Numbered from the stretch's first letter, positions 16,619 to 26,883 are shown. The stretch: DNA of 36,045 bases from Streptococcus mitis (GCF_946190375.1 NZ_CAMIAF010000023.1:1-36045); one strand, 5' to 3'. The notes: generated from the letters alone by a model not told the origin. A program made the numbers and translations.

Positions 16619-17382
16619 AATAAGTGTTCTAATCCATAGACAAGCTCATGACGCTTGACAACTTCTTTAATTCCCAAATTCACCCCTGTCATGAAGGAGC
16701 TACGATCATAGGAGTCATGACGGAGGGTCAATCCTTCTCCTTGATTGCCAAAGATGACTTCCTGATGTGCTACCAAGCCTGGCAAACGAACTGAGTGGAT
16801 GCGCATGCCATCAAAGTCAGCACCACGGGCACCAGTAATCAATTCTTCCTCATCTGCTGCACCTTGCTGAATAGACTCTCGAACTTCTGCCATCAACTCA
16901 GCTGTTTTAATAGCTGTGCCACTCGGAGCATCCTTTTTCTTGTCATGATGGAGCTCGATAATCTCCACATGTGGGAAATATTTGGCAGCCTGCTTTGCAA
17001 ATTGCATGAGCAAGACAGCACCCAGGGCAAAGTTAGGGGCAATCAAACCACCCAAATCTTGTTCACGAGAAAATTCTTTTAGCTCTGCAATTTCTTCACT
17101 AGTGAAACCTGTTGTTCCAACTACTGGAGCAAAGCCATTTTCAAGAGCAAAGCGTGTATTTTCATAGGCAACAGTTGGAGTAGTAAAATCTACCCAGACA
17201 TCCGCTTCAAAGCCTGCTAAATCAGCCTTATCCTTAAAAACAGGAATACCCTGCCATTCTGATTCAGACTCAAAGGGATCCAAAACTGCTACCAAGTCCA
17301 AGTCTGGATCAGCCAAGACCATTTGACAAGCAGCTTGGCCCATCTTTCCCTTAAAACCAGCAATAATTACTCGAATACTCAT
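16615..17382 (-). CDS. dapB: 4-hydroxy-tetrahydrodipicolinate reductase
   Basis: A 255-residue enzyme of lysine/diaminopimelate synthesis, reducing hydroxytetrahydrodipicolinate with NAD(P)H; in streptococci the product is needed for lysine in peptidoglycan. The N-terminal Rossmann motif reads GFKGKMG (9-15), and the catalytic segment [13 protein letters not shown] (145-157) is intact. The ATG follows AGGAG closely. It is the first gene of dapB-cca-ABC-F and is preceded by two tandem structured repeats (17395-17623), which may control it. Confidence 0.95.
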   Translation of the reverse strand: MSIRVIIAGFKGKMGQAACQMVLADPDLDLVAVLDPFESESEWQGIPVFKDKADLAGFEADVWVDFTTPTVAYENTRFALENGFAPVVGTTGFTSEEIAELKEFSREQDLGGLIAPNFALGAVLLMQFAKQAAKYFPHVEIIELHHDKKKDAPSGTAIKTAELMAEVRESIQQGAADEEELITGARGADFDGMRIHSVRLPGLVAHQEVIFGNQGEGLTLRHDSYDRSSFMTGVNLGIKEVVKRHELVYGLEHLL

Positions 17383-17394
17383 CTCTACTCCTGT

Positions 17395-17623
17395 CTAAGA
17401 TACAAAGGACCTTAGCTGCCCATGAAAAATAGGGAATGGCGCTGACTTTCCACGAAAGGCAAGACAGGCATCTTTTTTCAAGAGGCAGGTAGTCCGTGTT
17501 CAATTGCTAAGATACAAAGTCTGTAGGAACACAAAGTGAAAATAGAAGTTCTGATCAAGAAGTGTCTACTCCTTGGAAAATCTATCTTTTTCACACAGGG
17601 TTCCAGGCGTGTTCAACTGCTAA
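17395..17623 (-). repeat. Two diverged tandem units, RNA-like, upstream of dapB
   Basis: Two head-to-tail units of about 112 bp share only their ends: CTAAGATACAAAG at 17395-17407 and 17507-17519, and GTGTTCAAYTGCTAA at 17496-17510 and 17609-17623. The interiors differ in sequence, but on the minus strand both fold into a long hairpin of the same shape. The distal unit pairs GGAAC...TGAAAA with TTTTCA...GTTCC; the proximal unit pairs CTGCC...TGAAAAA with TTTTTCA...GGCAG, i.e. compensatory changes. No open frame spans it. The DegV gene upstream has no visible terminator, so the element may be transcribed from there or from its own promoter. Function unknown. Confidence 0.55.
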
Positions 17624-17649
17624 CTTCTTAACTAGTCTAAAAGTGCCAA

Positions 17650-18498
17650 CTAAATCACTGGAATATACCCCAGAGCAATACTTCCTGCTCCTAGGTGAGT
17701 TCCAATGACACTACCAAATGTAGCAAGTGAAACATCCGAACCCAAGCCAGAATCAAGCAAGTGCTGACGCAATTCTTCAGCCTTTTCAGGAGCATTCCCA
17801 TGAATGACAATGACCCGATATTGGCCTGAAGCCGTTGTTTCTTTGATAATTTCAATTAAGCGCTTGGTTGCTTTCTTTTCAGTACGAACTTTTTCGTAAA
17901 CTTCAATCACACCTTGGTCATTGAAATAGAGGATTGGCTTAATGCTTAGCAGATTGCCCAAAATCGCAGCACCATTTGAAAGACGTCCACCTTTCACTAA
18001 ATGATCCAAATCATCTACCATGATAAAGGCTGACGTACGGCTGATTTGAATGGCTAGCTTATCCTGAATGCTGGCAAAATCATCGCCCTGGTCACGCCAA
18101 TTAAAGACGCTTTCAACCATGATACCCAGAGGAGCACTTGTAATCAAAGTGTCTGGAAAAGCAATGGTTAAGCCCTCATATTCATCTATCATATACTGGA
18201 TATTTTGGTAAAAACCTGAAATTCCAGAAGATAGGAAAAGCCCCAAAGCATGGGTATAACCTTGTTCTTTGAGCGAAGTTAAGATTTCATCTAACTTGGC
18301 AATACTTGGTTGACTAGTCTTAGGCAATTCAGAAGCCTGAGCCATTTTTTGGTAAAATTCCTCAGCAGTCAGATTGATGCCTTCGACATACTCCTCACCA
18401 TCAATATTGACAGGAATATCCAAGACAAATAAATCTTCTCTTTGCAAGGTCTCTGCACTGAGATAGGCAGAAGAATCTGTGATAACAGCTAGTTTCAT
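17650..18498 (-). CDS. DegV family fatty-acid-binding protein (FakB-type)
   Basis: A 282-residue two-domain DegV protein. The first domain begins '[11 protein letters not shown]' and holds the conserved 'TSQPS' (about 61-65). The second contains '[22 protein letters not shown]' and ends with '[18 protein letters not shown]', matching the H-x-G-x-G-x fatty-acid site. Family members (FakB) bind exogenous fatty acids and present them to the kinase FakA. Streptococci have several paralogues, and I cannot tell which acyl chain this one prefers. It starts 1 bp after the DUF1149 gene and is clearly cotranscribed with it. Confidence 0.9.
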   Translation of the reverse strand: MKLAVITDSSAYLSAETLQREDLFVLDIPVNIDGEEYVEGINLTAEEFYQKMAQASELPKTSQPSIAKLDEILTSLKEQGYTHALGLFLSSGISGFYQNIQYMIDEYEGLTIAFPDTLITSAPLGIMVESVFNWRDQGDDFASIQDKLAIQISRTSAFIMVDDLDHLVKGGRLSNGAAILGNLLSIKPILYFNDQGVIEVYEKVRTEKKATKRLIEIIKETTASGQYRVIVIHGNAPEKAEELRQHLLDSGLGSDVSLATFGSVIGTHLGAGSIALGYIPVI

Positions 18499-18499
18499 A

Positions 18500-18874
18500 T
18501 TAGAACTCCAAATTGATTCCTGGTAAGTCTAATGCAATTTCAGTTACTTCGTAAGTCAAACGGTTGAGCATGTTCAAACTTGGGCGAGCCAAAGTTTCCA
18601 CTTCTTCTTGGCTCAATTCACTTGGTTCATTGACAATACGGCCATCGATATGATTTACTTGTGAGATTGTTCCACTAATGACAAACTTATCAAATACAAT
18701 CATAAATGTCAAGATGACAATCAAGGAAGTCACTTGATTTTCTTGATCATGTTGGAGCAATTGGAAGTTCACATCCACCTTAGTTTCAGGAGCTCCATTT
18801 TCATTTTCCCATTCAAAATTACGCGCATCAAAATGATACTGACTGACAAATTCTTGTTCACGTTTAAGATTCAT
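18500..18874 (-). CDS. DUF1149 family protein
   Basis: A 124-residue soluble protein of the DUF1149 family of lactobacilli and streptococci, whose fold resembles SecB. '[21 protein letters not shown]' at the start and '[20 protein letters not shown]' near the end are the conserved parts. GGGAGAAAGAC precedes the ATG, and an extended -10 (TGGTACAAT) lies upstream. Function is unknown. The 1-bp gap to the DegV gene makes an operon certain and suggests a linked role, possibly in lipid or protein handling, which is inference only. Confidence 0.85.
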   Translation of the reverse strand: MNLKREQEFVSQYHFDARNFEWENENGAPETKVDVNFQLLQHDQENQVTSLIVILTFMIVFDKFVISGTISQVNHIDGRIVNEPSELSQEEVETLARPSLNMLNRLTYEVTEIALDLPGINLEF

Positions 18875-18947
18875 GTCTTTCTCCCTAGGCTACAATATTA
18901 TAAGCTATTGTACCATATTTTTTTATTTTCATCTAGTTTTCTAAGTT

Positions 18948-20300
18948 TTAGTCAATCCCGATTTCAGCACGAACAACGTCTGCAATGGTATCAACATAGT
19001 AGTCCACTTCTTCTGTTGTAGGCGCTTCTGCCATAACACGCAAGAGGGGCTCTGTTCCACTTGGGCGTACTAGGATACGGCCATTCCCTGCCATTTCTTC
19101 TTCCATCTTCTCGATGATATCCTTGATAGCTAGCACTTCCATAGCCTTTTCCTTCATGGCATTTTCCACTCGGATATTGACTAATTTTTGTGGATAGATG
19201 GTTACTTCTGCTGCCAACTCTGACAAGCTCTTATCAGTTTCCTTCATGATTTTAGTTAATTGGACTGCTGATAATTGACCATCACCTGTTGTATTGTAAT
19301 CCATCAAGATCACGTGACCAGACTGTTCACCACCAAGATTGTAGCCTGATTTTCTCATTTCTTCAACAACGTAGCGGTCACCAACAGCAGTCACTGCCTT
19401 GTTAATCCCAGCACTCTCCAAGGCCTTACGGAAGCCAAGGTTAGACATAACAGTTGTCACAATTGTATTTTGAGCCAATTGTCCTTTTTCAGAAAGGTAT
19501 TTCCCGATGATGTACATGATCTTGTCACCATCAACGATCTCACCATTTTCATCAACAGCAATCAAGCGGTCACTGTCTCCATCAAAGGCCAAACCGATAG
19601 CTGACCCGCTTTCTTTGACCACTTCTTGAAGGGCTTCTGGGTGGGTTGAACCAACATTAAGGTTGATGTTAAGACCATCTGGTGTTTCCCCGATAACCGT
19701 CAATTGAGCACCAAGATCTGCAAAGATTTGACGGGCACTTGTAGAAGCTGCACCATTGGCTGTATCCAAGGCAACCTTCATTCCTTCAAGAGGAGTTCCA
19801 GTTGAAACAAGGTATCCTTCATACTTACGCAAGCCTTCTGGATAATCTACCAAGGTTCCCAAGCCTTCAGCACTTGGACGAGGAAGAGTGTCTTCCTCAG
19901 CATCTAACAAGGCTTCAATTTCTGCTTCTTTTTCATCATCTAGTTTGAAGCCATCACCACCAAAGAACTTAATCCCATTATCAAGGGCTGGATTGTGGCT
20001 AGCAGAAATCATGACACCTGCACTTGCTCCTTCAGTTTTGACCAAGTAAGCTACTGCTGGCGTCGCAAGAACACCGAGTTTATAAACGTGAATCCCTACT
20101 GAAAGGAGACCTGCCACCAAGGCTGATTCTAACATTTCCCCTGAAATACGGGTGTCACGTCCTACAAAGACTTTCGGTGCTTCCGTTTCATGTTGACTAA
20201 GAACATAGCCTCCAAAACGTCCTAGCTTAAAAGCCAATTCTGGCGTTAGTTCTACGTTAGCTTCTCCACGGACTCCATCAGTCCCAAAATATTTACCCAT
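18948..20300 (-). CDS. glmM: Phosphoglucosamine mutase
   Basis: A 450-residue phosphohexomutase converting glucosamine-6-phosphate to glucosamine-1-phosphate for UDP-GlcNAc and peptidoglycan. 'FGTDGVRG' at the start, the phosphoserine loop 'ISASHNP' (Ser101), metal loop 'DGDSDR' (about 240) and phosphate-binding '[11 protein letters not shown]' near the C-terminus are all present. It is third in cdaA-cdaR-glmM, a widely conserved Firmicutes cluster in which GlmM can bind and inhibit CdaA, linking c-di-AMP level to wall-precursor supply. Complete and ordinary. Confidence 0.97.
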   Translation of the reverse strand: MGKYFGTDGVRGEANVELTPELAFKLGRFGGYVLSQHETEAPKVFVGRDTRISGEMLESALVAGLLSVGIHVYKLGVLATPAVAYLVKTEGASAGVMISASHNPALDNGIKFFGGDGFKLDDEKEAEIEALLDAEEDTLPRPSAEGLGTLVDYPEGLRKYEGYLVSTGTPLEGMKVALDTANGAASTSARQIFADLGAQLTVIGETPDGLNINLNVGSTHPEALQEVVKESGSAIGLAFDGDSDRLIAVDENGEIVDGDKIMYIIGKYLSEKGQLAQNTIVTTVMSNLGFRKALESAGINKAVTAVGDRYVVEEMRKSGYNLGGEQSGHVILMDYNTTGDGQLSAVQLTKIMKETDKSLSELAAEVTIYPQKLVNIRVENAMKEKAMEVLAIKDIIEKMEEEMAGNGRILVRPSGTEPLLRVMAEAPTTEEVDYYVDTIADVVRAEIGID

Positions 20301-20324
20301 TTTTATAAAATCCTTTTTCTATTT

Positions 20325-21089
20325 TTAATTCGTTTTTGAACTAGTTGCTTTCGTTGACGAAGATGTCTCCGACGAACTGCTTGTGCTTGAACTTGGTGCT
20401 ACTGGTTTTGTAGTGACCTTCATTGTTGTATCAAACGGAGTGATAACTACTGGTAAGACAACCCCATTGCGGTCGATTGCCTGCAAAGGTACTGAACCAC
20501 TGTAATTACCTGTTATGCGTTCGCTGGTTGGTAAAAGCGCAATAATTTTGTCAATCTTAGCTAATGTTTCCTGGTCAGTTGTAACTGAAACTCGTTCGTT
20601 TGATACGGTTACACTATCAAGTTGTAGCTTGGGATCAATCTGGCTTTGGTCAACTTGTGGCACAACAATCATCCCATCTCGCTTAACCTTCTTCCCAACT
20701 TTCACTGTGATCTTTTGAGGCGTTGCCACAGCGGTCAATCCACTTGGAAGATTTTCAATGTTCAAAGGAACTTCAATCGTTCCAACACTAGCATCTGTCA
20801 AATCCGCTGTGACCTTAAACTTACGAGTGCTTTCCTGCATTTCACTGGCCAAGGTCACACGATTGGCACCTGTCAGTACAACTGAAACCTCTGATGCAAA
20901 TCCGCTAATGAAATACTGGTCATCATCATAGTGAATATCGATAGGAACGTTCGTTATCGTATTGGTGTAGGTTTCTGATTTGACCTGTCTTGCGGTATTG
21001 TTATTTTGAAAATTAGTCGATGTTGCATAGATGAATAAGACACAAGCAAAAAAGAGAGATGAAATGATATATAGACTATTTTTTCTCAT
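20325..21089 (-). CDS. cdaR: YbbR domain regulator of diadenylate cyclase
   Basis: A 254-residue protein with one N-terminal membrane segment (about 5-24, 'LYIISSLFFACVLFIYATS') and an extracytoplasmic part with YbbR-type repeats ('TNVPIDIHYDDDQYFISG', 'VPLNIENLPSGLTAVATPQKITV', 'SGSVPLQAIDRNGVVLPV'). The last 30 residues are a Ser/Thr-rich low-complexity tail. Its start overlaps the cdaA stop by 14 bp. CdaR proteins bind CdaA at the membrane and modulate c-di-AMP synthesis; the role here rests on family and gene order. Confidence 0.92.
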   Translation of the reverse strand: MRKNSLYIISSLFFACVLFIYATSTNFQNNNTARQVKSETYTNTITNVPIDIHYDDDQYFISGFASEVSVVLTGANRVTLASEMQESTRKFKVTADLTDASVGTIEVPLNIENLPSGLTAVATPQKITVKVGKKVKRDGMIVVPQVDQSQIDPKLQLDSVTVSNERVSVTTDQETLAKIDKIIALLPTSERITGNYSGSVPLQAIDRNGVVLPVVITPFDTTMKVTTKPVAPSSSTSSSSETSSSTKATSSKTN

Positions 21090-21933
21090 ATTTCCAACCT
21101 CCTAGCAAACGGTCCTTGAAACTGGCTTTTTCCTCAACAGCTGGCAGAAGAATTGTTCGTAGCTCTGCTTCAAATTCTTCAATCGTCAAATTATGCTTGA
21201 AGACCCCATTGTAGGTAATAGAAATACCACCTGTTTCCTCTGAAACAATGAAGGTCAAGGCATCGGATACTTCTGATAAACCAATAGCCGCCCGGTGTCT
21301 GGTCCCAAATTCCTTGGAAATTCCTGTGCTTTCTGTCAAAGGCAGATAGGCAGAGGTCACTGCGATTCGATTTTCTCTGATAATCACAGCACCATCATGT
21401 AGAGGAGTGTTGGGAATAAAAATATTGATGAGGAGTTCTGCCGAAATTTTGGCATCCAAAGGAATTCCTGTCGCGATGTATTCTTGCAAGGTACGAACTC
21501 GTTGAATAGCAACCAAAGCACCGATCTTACGAGGACTCATGTATTCAACTGACTTGACAAAGGCACGAATCATTTTCTCTTCTGCACTAATTTGAGTAGT
21601 AGAAAAGAAATCTGTCGCCCTTCCCAAGCGTTCCAAACCAGTCCGAATCTCTGGAGAGAAGATAACAACCGCAGCAATAACTCCATAGGTGATAATCTGA
21701 TTAATCAACCAAGAAATCGTTGTTAAACCAAGGATATTGGCCACGACCTGGGCTAATACAAAAATCAAGACCCCCCGTACCAAAATCATAATCTTGGTAC
21801 CAGCTATCGCTTTTGTAAAACGATACAAAACATAGGTCACAATCAAAATATCAAACAGATTGATGGCGATACTCCAAGGACTAGAAAACAAGCTAGTCCA
21901 ATATTGCAGGTTGGATAATTGTTGAAAGTTCAT
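21076..21933 (-). CDS. cdaA: Diadenylate cyclase CdaA
   Basis: A 285-residue membrane enzyme that makes c-di-AMP from two ATP. Three membrane segments (about 15-38, 46-66, 75-95) precede the DAC catalytic domain, with the two hallmark motifs DGA (180-182) and RHR (212-214). I chose the ATG at 21933 because AGAGGAG lies upstream; the longer frame to 21990 has no ribosome site and overlaps the -10. c-di-AMP in streptococci controls potassium uptake, osmotic balance and competence. First gene of cdaA-cdaR-glmM, divergent from the flavoprotein reductase gene. Confidence 0.96.
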   Translation of the reverse strand: MNFQQLSNLQYWTSLFSSPWSIAINLFDILIVTYVLYRFTKAIAGTKIMILVRGVLIFVLAQVVANILGLTTISWLINQIITYGVIAAVVIFSPEIRTGLERLGRATDFFSTTQISAEEKMIRAFVKSVEYMSPRKIGALVAIQRVRTLQEYIATGIPLDAKISAELLINIFIPNTPLHDGAVIIRENRIAVTSAYLPLTESTGISKEFGTRHRAAIGLSEVSDALTFIVSEETGGISITYNGVFKHNLTIEEFEAELRTILLPAVEEKASFKDRLLGGWKYEKK

Positions 21934-21969
21934 CTGCTGTCTCCTCTCTGTCCAAACACGTTCCTCTCT

Positions 21970-21975
21970 ATTATA
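21970..21975 (-). promoter_or_regulatory. cdaA promoter, extended -10
   Basis: TGGTATAAT on the minus strand, about 37 bp before the cdaA ATG. No strong -35 is visible. Confidence 0.6.
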
Positions 21976-22070
21976 CCATTTTTCTGGCATTTTTTTCCCT
22001 ATCCTACTTCATTTTAAATTAAGGAAAAATATGATAAAATAAACTGACTAGAAAAAACAAAGGAGAAACC

Positions 22071-23039
22071 ATGTCTCAACTCTATGATATTACCATTGTA
22101 GGTGGTGGTCCTGTCGGGCTTTTTGCAGCCTTCTATGCCCACCTACGCCAAGCCAAGGTCCAAATCATCGACTCCCTTCCACAACTAGGTGGACAACCTG
22201 CTATTCTCTACCCTGAAAAGGAAATTTTAGACGTTCCAGGTTTCCCAAACCTGACTGGAGAAGAATTGACTAACCGTCTAATCGAGCAATTAAATGGCTT
22301 TGATACCCCTATTCATCTCAATGAAACGGTTCTTGAGATTGAAAAACAAAAAGAAGGCTTTGTCATTACAACTTCTAAAGGAAGTCACCTGTCTAAAACT
22401 GTTATCATCGCTATGGGTGGCGGTGCCTTTAAACCACGTCCGCTGGAACTAGAAGGCGTTGAAGGCTATGAAAATATCCACTACCACGTTTCCAACATCC
22501 AGCAATACGCTGGCAAGAAAGTGACGATTCTTGGTGGAGGAGACTCGGCTGTGGATTGGGCTTTGGCTTTTGAAAAAATTGCGCCAACTACCCTTGTCCA
22601 CCGCAGAGATAATTTCCGCGCCTTGGAACACAGTGTCCAAGCCTTACAGGAATCTTCTGTGACCATCAAGACACCATTCGTCCCTAGCCAACTCCTTGGA
22701 GATGGAAAAACGCTTGATAAGCTGGAAATCACAAAAGTCAAATCTGATGAAACAGAAACGATTGACCTAGACCACCTCTTTGTCAACTATGGTTTCAAAT
22801 CTTCTGTCGGTAACCTCAAAAACTGGGGGCTCGACCTCAACCGCCACAAGATTATCGTCAACAGCAAACAGGAATCCAGCCAAGCAGGTATCTATGCTAT
22901 CGGTGACTGCTGCTACTATGACGGAAAAATTGATCTGATTGCGACAGGGCTTGGAGAAGCTCCAACTGCTGTCAACAATGCCATCAACTACATTGACCCA
23001 GAGCAAAAAGTACAACCAAAACACTCTACTAGTTTATAA
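22071..23039 (+). CDS. Ferredoxin/flavodoxin--NADP+ reductase, thioredoxin-reductase type
   Basis: A 322-residue flavoprotein with FAD motif GGGPVG (11-16), 'GGQPAILYPEKEILDVPGFP', NADPH motif GGGDSAVDWA (about 158-167), and a C-terminal 'AIGDCCYYDGKIDLIATGLGEAPTA'. The CxxC redox pair of true thioredoxin reductases is absent; the layout is that of the Bacillus YumC-type ferredoxin NADP reductase. It likely passes electrons from NADPH to ferredoxin or flavodoxin. AAAGGAG precedes the ATG by 6 nt, with a TAAAAT -10 about 30 bp further upstream. Single gene, ending in a terminator shared with whiA. Confidence 0.92.
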   Translation: MSQLYDITIVGGGPVGLFAAFYAHLRQAKVQIIDSLPQLGGQPAILYPEKEILDVPGFPNLTGEELTNRLIEQLNGFDTPIHLNETVLEIEKQKEGFVITTSKGSHLSKTVIIAMGGGAFKPRPLELEGVEGYENIHYHVSNIQQYAGKKVTILGGGDSAVDWALAFEKIAPTTLVHRRDNFRALEHSVQALQESSVTIKTPFVPSQLLGDGKTLDKLEITKVKSDETETIDLDHLFVNYGFKSSVGNLKNWGLDLNRHKIIVNSKQESSQAGIYAIGDCCYYDGKIDLIATGLGEAPTAVNNAINYIDPEQKVQPKHSTSL

Positions 23040-23040
23040 A

Positions 23041-23074
23041 AAAGAACCACGAGTCACATAGGATTCGTGGTTTT
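23041..23074. terminator. Terminator between the reductase gene and whiA
   Basis: AACCACGAGT (23045-23054) pairs with ATTCGTGGTT (23063-23072), with A-rich and T-rich flanks, so it can work in both directions. The distal edge touches the whiA stop codon. Confidence 0.75.
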
Positions 23075-23984
23075 ATAGTTCATCCGCTAATTTATTTATC
23101 TTTCTGAGTCTGTGGTTGACACCACTTTTGGTCAGAGGGGTGCTGAGACTATCTGCTAACTGCTGGATAGAGTAGTCTGGGTGCTGAATCCTCAGTTGCG
23201 CTACCTCCTGCAAATCCACTGGCAGATTTTCTAAGCCCATAATATCTTTGATTTTGCTGATATTGTTGATAGTCTTCATGCTGGCAGAAACTGTCCGAGC
23301 TATATTGGCTGTCTCGGCATTATTGGCCCGATTGAGATCGTTACGGGTTTCTCGCAAAATCTTAACCCGCTCAAAATCATCACGCGCCTGCATGGCTCCG
23401 ATGACTATCAAGAAGTCCATAATATCTTCGGCACGCTGGAGATAGGTAACAGCTCCCTTCTTGCGCTCAAGCACCTTGGCATCCAGTAAAAACTGCTGAA
23501 GAAGAGAGGCAAGCCCTTGCGCGTGGTCCAGATAAACAGAACTGATTTCCAACTGGTACTTACCTGATTCAGGGTCACGAATGCTTCCATTTGCCAAGAA
23601 AGCACCACAGAGATAGGCACGACCTGCTTCCTCATCCGATAAAATCGCCTCATCAATACCTGTTTCCAGGCCAAAGAAGGAGTCTGCCAAGTGCAAATCA
23701 CTTAACAAATCCTGCACCTTTTCATCTGTAAAAACAGTATAGACCCGATTCTTGCGGAGATTGCTTCTTTGGTGGTGACGGATTTCTGATTTGATTTCAT
23801 AGAAATGGAGAAAGGACTCATAGAGGTGACGAGCCAGCTTGGCATTTTCTGTCACGACAGACAAGGTCAGGCCCGAGGTCGAGAGACCGATGCTACCAGA
23901 CATCTTGATAATGGCAGATAATTCATGCCGGCTCAGATGGTGCTGACCTAGGATTTCTTCTTTTACTGCTACTGTGAAACTCAT
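23073..23984 (-). CDS. whiA: DNA-binding protein WhiA
   Basis: A 303-residue protein of the WhiA family: an N-terminal domain related to LAGLIDADG homing endonucleases (about 1-200, '[19 protein letters not shown]') and a C-terminal helix-turn-helix ('[32 protein letters not shown]'). In Firmicutes WhiA influences cell division and chromosome segregation; in actinomycetes it is a sporulation transcription factor. It overlaps yvcK by 4 bp and is last of rapZ-yvcK-whiA, a strongly conserved trio. Confidence 0.95.
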   Translation of the reverse strand: MSFTVAVKEEILGQHHLSRHELSAIIKMSGSIGLSTSGLTLSVVTENAKLARHLYESFLHFYEIKSEIRHHQRSNLRKNRVYTVFTDEKVQDLLSDLHLADSFFGLETGIDEAILSDEEAGRAYLCGAFLANGSIRDPESGKYQLEISSVYLDHAQGLASLLQQFLLDAKVLERKKGAVTYLQRAEDIMDFLIVIGAMQARDDFERVKILRETRNDLNRANNAETANIARTVSASMKTINNISKIKDIMGLENLPVDLQEVAQLRIQHPDYSIQQLADSLSTPLTKSGVNHRLRKINKLADEL

Positions 23985-24958
23985 TTTCTCACCTGTATAA
24001 TCCGCATCAACTCATCCACGAGCAAATCTCCATCGTGGAAGGCACCCCCATTTTCCAGACGAAGGAAGTTGGATGAAATCACGCGCGGAACTTGCTTACA
24101 AAGACCAGCAAAATCATGTTCCACCTGCACCAAGTATTCATCAAACCGGTTGGAATTCATGTATTCCTGAGGCACTTTTTCGATATTCACCAAAACAGTA
24201 TCAATAAAAGGGCGACCAAGGTGACGATGTAAGACCTCCACGTGGTCACTATCTGTAAAGTGTTCCGTCTCCCCACGTTGGGTCATGATATTGCAGACAT
24301 AGGCGATTTCTGCCTTGGTTTCCAAAAGCGCCTGCCCGATTTCCTTAATCACGATATTGGGCAAAATAGAGGTAAAGAGAGAGCCAGGCCCTAGGACAAT
24401 CATGTCACTTTCAAGAATAGTCTGCACTACTCGACGGCTAGCCAGAGGCGTATCATCGTTTAGGGTGTTGGTCACATAGACATGGTCAATCATTCCTGGA
24501 TGGTCTGCAATATGACTCTCTCCAGCTACTTCTGTCCCGTCCTGAAAGACTGCATGCAGGGTCAAAGGATGATCACTGGAAGGATAAATCTTCCCAGTGG
24601 TATGGAAAAATTTGCTCAGCAACTGCATGGCATTATAGGTCGAACCCTGCATTTCTGACAGGCCAGCAATGATGAGATTACCCAATGGATGGCCAGCAAA
24701 GGCTCCCGCATCCTCAGAAAAGCGATACTGAAAGACTTTCTCATAGAACTTAGGCATATCCGACATAGCCACAAGGACATTACGAAGATCACCTGGCGGT
24801 GTCAATTGCTGCATATTTTTTCGGAGTTCACCTGATGAACCACCGTCATCCGCCACCGTTACGATAGCAGCGATTTCCACATCTTTTTCCCGCAGACTTT
24901 TTAGAATGACAGGAATCCCAGTTCCTCCACCAATCACCGTTATCTTTGGTTTTCTCAT
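23981..24958 (-). CDS. yvcK: YvcK family protein (CofD-like, gluconeogenesis factor)
   Basis: A 325-residue protein of the CofD/YvcK superfamily. '[13 protein letters not shown]' (8-20), '[12 protein letters not shown]', 'PPGDLRNVL' and '[12 protein letters not shown]' are the nucleotide-sugar-binding motifs. B. subtilis YvcK binds UDP-sugars, is needed on gluconeogenic substrates, and influences PBP1 placement. The role in streptococci is inferred from family. Four-base overlaps on both sides (rapZ upstream, whiA downstream). Confidence 0.93.
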   Translation of the reverse strand: MRKPKITVIGGGTGIPVILKSLREKDVEIAAIVTVADDGGSSGELRKNMQQLTPPGDLRNVLVAMSDMPKFYEKVFQYRFSEDAGAFAGHPLGNLIIAGLSEMQGSTYNAMQLLSKFFHTTGKIYPSSDHPLTLHAVFQDGTEVAGESHIADHPGMIDHVYVTNTLNDDTPLASRRVVQTILESDMIVLGPGSLFTSILPNIVIKEIGQALLETKAEIAYVCNIMTQRGETEHFTDSDHVEVLHRHLGRPFIDTVLVNIEKVPQEYMNSNRFDEYLVQVEHDFAGLCKQVPRVISSNFLRLENGGAFHDGDLLVDELMRIIQVRK

Positions 24959-25845
24959 GAACGGTTTACCGTTTCCTTTCTTCGGTCTTTGTCACGATGC
25001 CCTTCATTGACAGGCCAAGTCTTGGATAAGTCCTGCGCCAAGCGTTTGGCAAAGGCCACACTACGGTGTTGTCCACCCGTACAACCCATGGCAATGGTCA
25101 AAACGGACTTCCCTTCCTTTTGGTAACTTGGCAAAATCGGCTCAATCAAGGCCAATAAATGCTGATAAAAGTCTTCTGACTCAGGATGGTTCATGACATA
25201 GTGATACACCGGTTCATCTACACCCGTTTGGTTTCTCAGTTCTGGTAGGTAGTAGGGATTGGGCAAGAATCGGACGTCAAAGACCAAGTCTGCATCAATT
25301 GGGATTCCATATTTAAAGCCAAAAGACATGACTTCGATACGGAAAGACTGGACTTGTTCTTGGTCTGAAAACTGCTCTGCAAGGGTTTTACGCAGTTCAC
25401 GAGGAGTAAGTTCAGTCGTATCCACCACATTTTGGCTCATATTTTTCAAAGGCGCCAAAAGTTCACGTTCTAGCTTGATACCATCTAAAATCCGACCATC
25501 TGCTGCTAGAGGGTGACTCCGTCTGGTTTCCTTGTAACGGGCTACCAATTCCTTATCTGCTGCGTCCAAAAAGAGAATTTTAAAGTCCAGTTCTTCCTTG
25601 TTTTCCAACTCATCCAAAACAGCTTGAATCTCTGAGAAGAAAGAACGGCTACGCATATCTACTACCAAGGCCAACTTATGGTCGTCTTCCTTTGTTTCCA
25701 CCAACTGCAAAAACTTAGGCAAGAGGGCTGGCGGCATATTATCAATAGTAAAATAACCCAAATCCTCAAAGGACTGAATGGCTACAGTTTTGCCTGCACC
25801 ACTCATTCCTGTCACAATCACCAAGTGAAGTTGTTTCTTTGTCAT
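24955..25845 (-). CDS. rapZ: RapZ/YvcJ nucleotide-binding protein
   Basis: A 296-residue P-loop protein: Walker A GMSGAGKT (13-20), 'DMRSRSFF', '[22 protein letters not shown]', and the C-terminal '[15 protein letters not shown]' that marks the RapZ family. E. coli RapZ is an adaptor for RNase E regulating glmS; B. subtilis YvcJ hydrolyses nucleotides and affects competence. As Gram-positives lack RNase E, the partner here is unknown. AAGGAG lies upstream of the ATG. First of rapZ-yvcK-whiA. Confidence 0.93.
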   Translation of the reverse strand: MTKKQLHLVIVTGMSGAGKTVAIQSFEDLGYFTIDNMPPALLPKFLQLVETKEDDHKLALVVDMRSRSFFSEIQAVLDELENKEELDFKILFLDAADKELVARYKETRRSHPLAADGRILDGIKLERELLAPLKNMSQNVVDTTELTPRELRKTLAEQFSDQEQVQSFRIEVMSFGFKYGIPIDADLVFDVRFLPNPYYLPELRNQTGVDEPVYHYVMNHPESEDFYQHLLALIEPILPSYQKEGKSVLTIAMGCTGGQHRSVAFAKRLAQDLSKTWPVNEGHRDKDRRKETVNRS

Positions 25846-25862
25846 CTTTTTCTCCTTATATC

Positions 25863-25889
25863 AAAAGAAGTTTGGCAACACCAAACTTC
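25863..25889 (-). terminator. Hairpin between ridA and rapZ
   Basis: Perfect 9-bp stem GAAGTTTGG (25867-25875)/CCAAACTTC (25881-25889), 5-nt loop, followed on the minus strand by a short TTTT. It is probably the ridA terminator; the weak T-run may allow some read-through into rapZ. Confidence 0.7.
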
Positions 25890-25896
25890 AACTAGC

Positions 25897-26277
25897 TTAT
25901 CCAATCTCTGCGATGACTTCGATTTCGACTTTTACATCACGAGGAAGACGAGCTACCTCTACTGCTGAACGAGCTGGAAATTCCTCTTTAAAAGCCGTTT
26001 GGTAAACCTCGTTAAAAGGAACAAAGTCGTTCATATCGCTCAAAAAACAAGTTGTTTTGACAACATGGTCAAAGTCAGTTCCTGCCTCTGCCAAAATAGC
26101 ACCGATGTTTTTCAAGACTTGTTCTGTTTGCTCTTGGATTGTTTCTCCAACGATTTCCCCAGTTTCAGGAGAGAGAGGAACTTGACCACTAGCAAACAAA
26201 AGGTTGCCAACGATTTTTCCTTGAACATATGGTCCGATAGCCTTTGGAGCTTTGTCTGTATGAATTGTTTTTGCCAT
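25897..26277 (-). CDS. ridA: RidA family enamine/imine deaminase
   Basis: A 126-residue RidA (YjgF/YER057c) protein that hydrolyses reactive enamines such as 2-aminoacrylate from PLP enzymes. 'IGPYVQGKIVGNLLFASGQVPL', 'NIGAILAEAGTDFDHVVKTTCFL' and the terminal 'RSAVEVARLPRDVKVEIEVIA', with the catalytic Arg in the R-S-A motif, are intact. It begins 10 bp after engB, with GAGGAAAAG as ribosome site, so it is the last gene of the folA-clpX-engB operon. Confidence 0.93.
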   Translation of the reverse strand: MAKTIHTDKAPKAIGPYVQGKIVGNLLFASGQVPLSPETGEIVGETIQEQTEQVLKNIGAILAEAGTDFDHVVKTTCFLSDMNDFVPFNEVYQTAFKEEFPARSAVEVARLPRDVKVEIEVIAEIG

Positions 26278-26287
26278 TTTCTTTTCC

Positions 26288-26875
26288 TCACAATTTTTCT
26301 AAGATTGCATCCCAAGCCTCATCCATCCCTGCCTTGCTGACAGATGAAAAGAGGATGAAGTCGTCACTTGGGTCAAAGTTTAATTTCTTTTTGATTGCTG
26401 ATTCGTGCTTGTTCCATTTACCACGAGGAATCTTGTCCGCCTTGGTCGCAACGATAATAACCGGAATCTCATAGTACTTGAGAAATTCGTACATCTGCAC
26501 ATCATCTGCTGACGGGTCATGACGAAGGTCGACTAGACTGACTACCGCACGGAGATTTTCCCGAGTCGTTAGGTACTCCTCAATCATGCGCCCCCACTTT
26601 TCACGTTCCTTTTTAGAAACACGGGCATAGCCATAACCAGGCACATCCACAAAGCGCATCTTGTCGTCGATATTAAAGAAGTTGAGAAGCTGGGTTTTAC
26701 CGGGTTTACCTGATGTTCGGGCTAGATTCTTGCGGTTCAGCATGGTATTGATAAAGCTAGATTTACCAACATTTGAACGCCCTGCTAGGGCAATCTCTGG
26801 TAGTTCATCCTGCGGATAGTGGGATTTATTAGCTGCACTGAGCAAGATTTCAGCATTGTGTGTATTGATTTCCAT
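26288..26875 (-). CDS. engB: Ribosome biogenesis GTPase YsxC/EngB
   Basis: A 195-residue TRAFAC GTPase required for assembly of the 50S subunit. G1 GRSNVGKSS (about 31-39), G3 DVPGYG, G4 'ATKADKI' and the SAK-like G5 'SSVSKAG' are present. I chose the ATG at 26875: AGAGG lies 5 nt upstream. A GTG two codons earlier would put the ribosome site against the start. It follows clpX with only an 8-bp gap, the clpX-ysxC order known from other Firmicutes. Confidence 0.95.
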   Translation of the reverse strand: MEINTHNAEILLSAANKSHYPQDELPEIALAGRSNVGKSSFINTMLNRKNLARTSGKPGKTQLLNFFNIDDKMRFVDVPGYGYARVSKKEREKWGRMIEEYLTTRENLRAVVSLVDLRHDPSADDVQMYEFLKYYEIPVIIVATKADKIPRGKWNKHESAIKKKLNFDPSDDFILFSSVSKAGMDEAWDAILEKL

Positions 26876-26883
26876 AGTCACCT

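Noticed and set aside
26876-26881. GTG start for engB two codons upstream
   Set aside because: The AGAGG site is correctly spaced for the ATG at 26875 and would touch the GTG.
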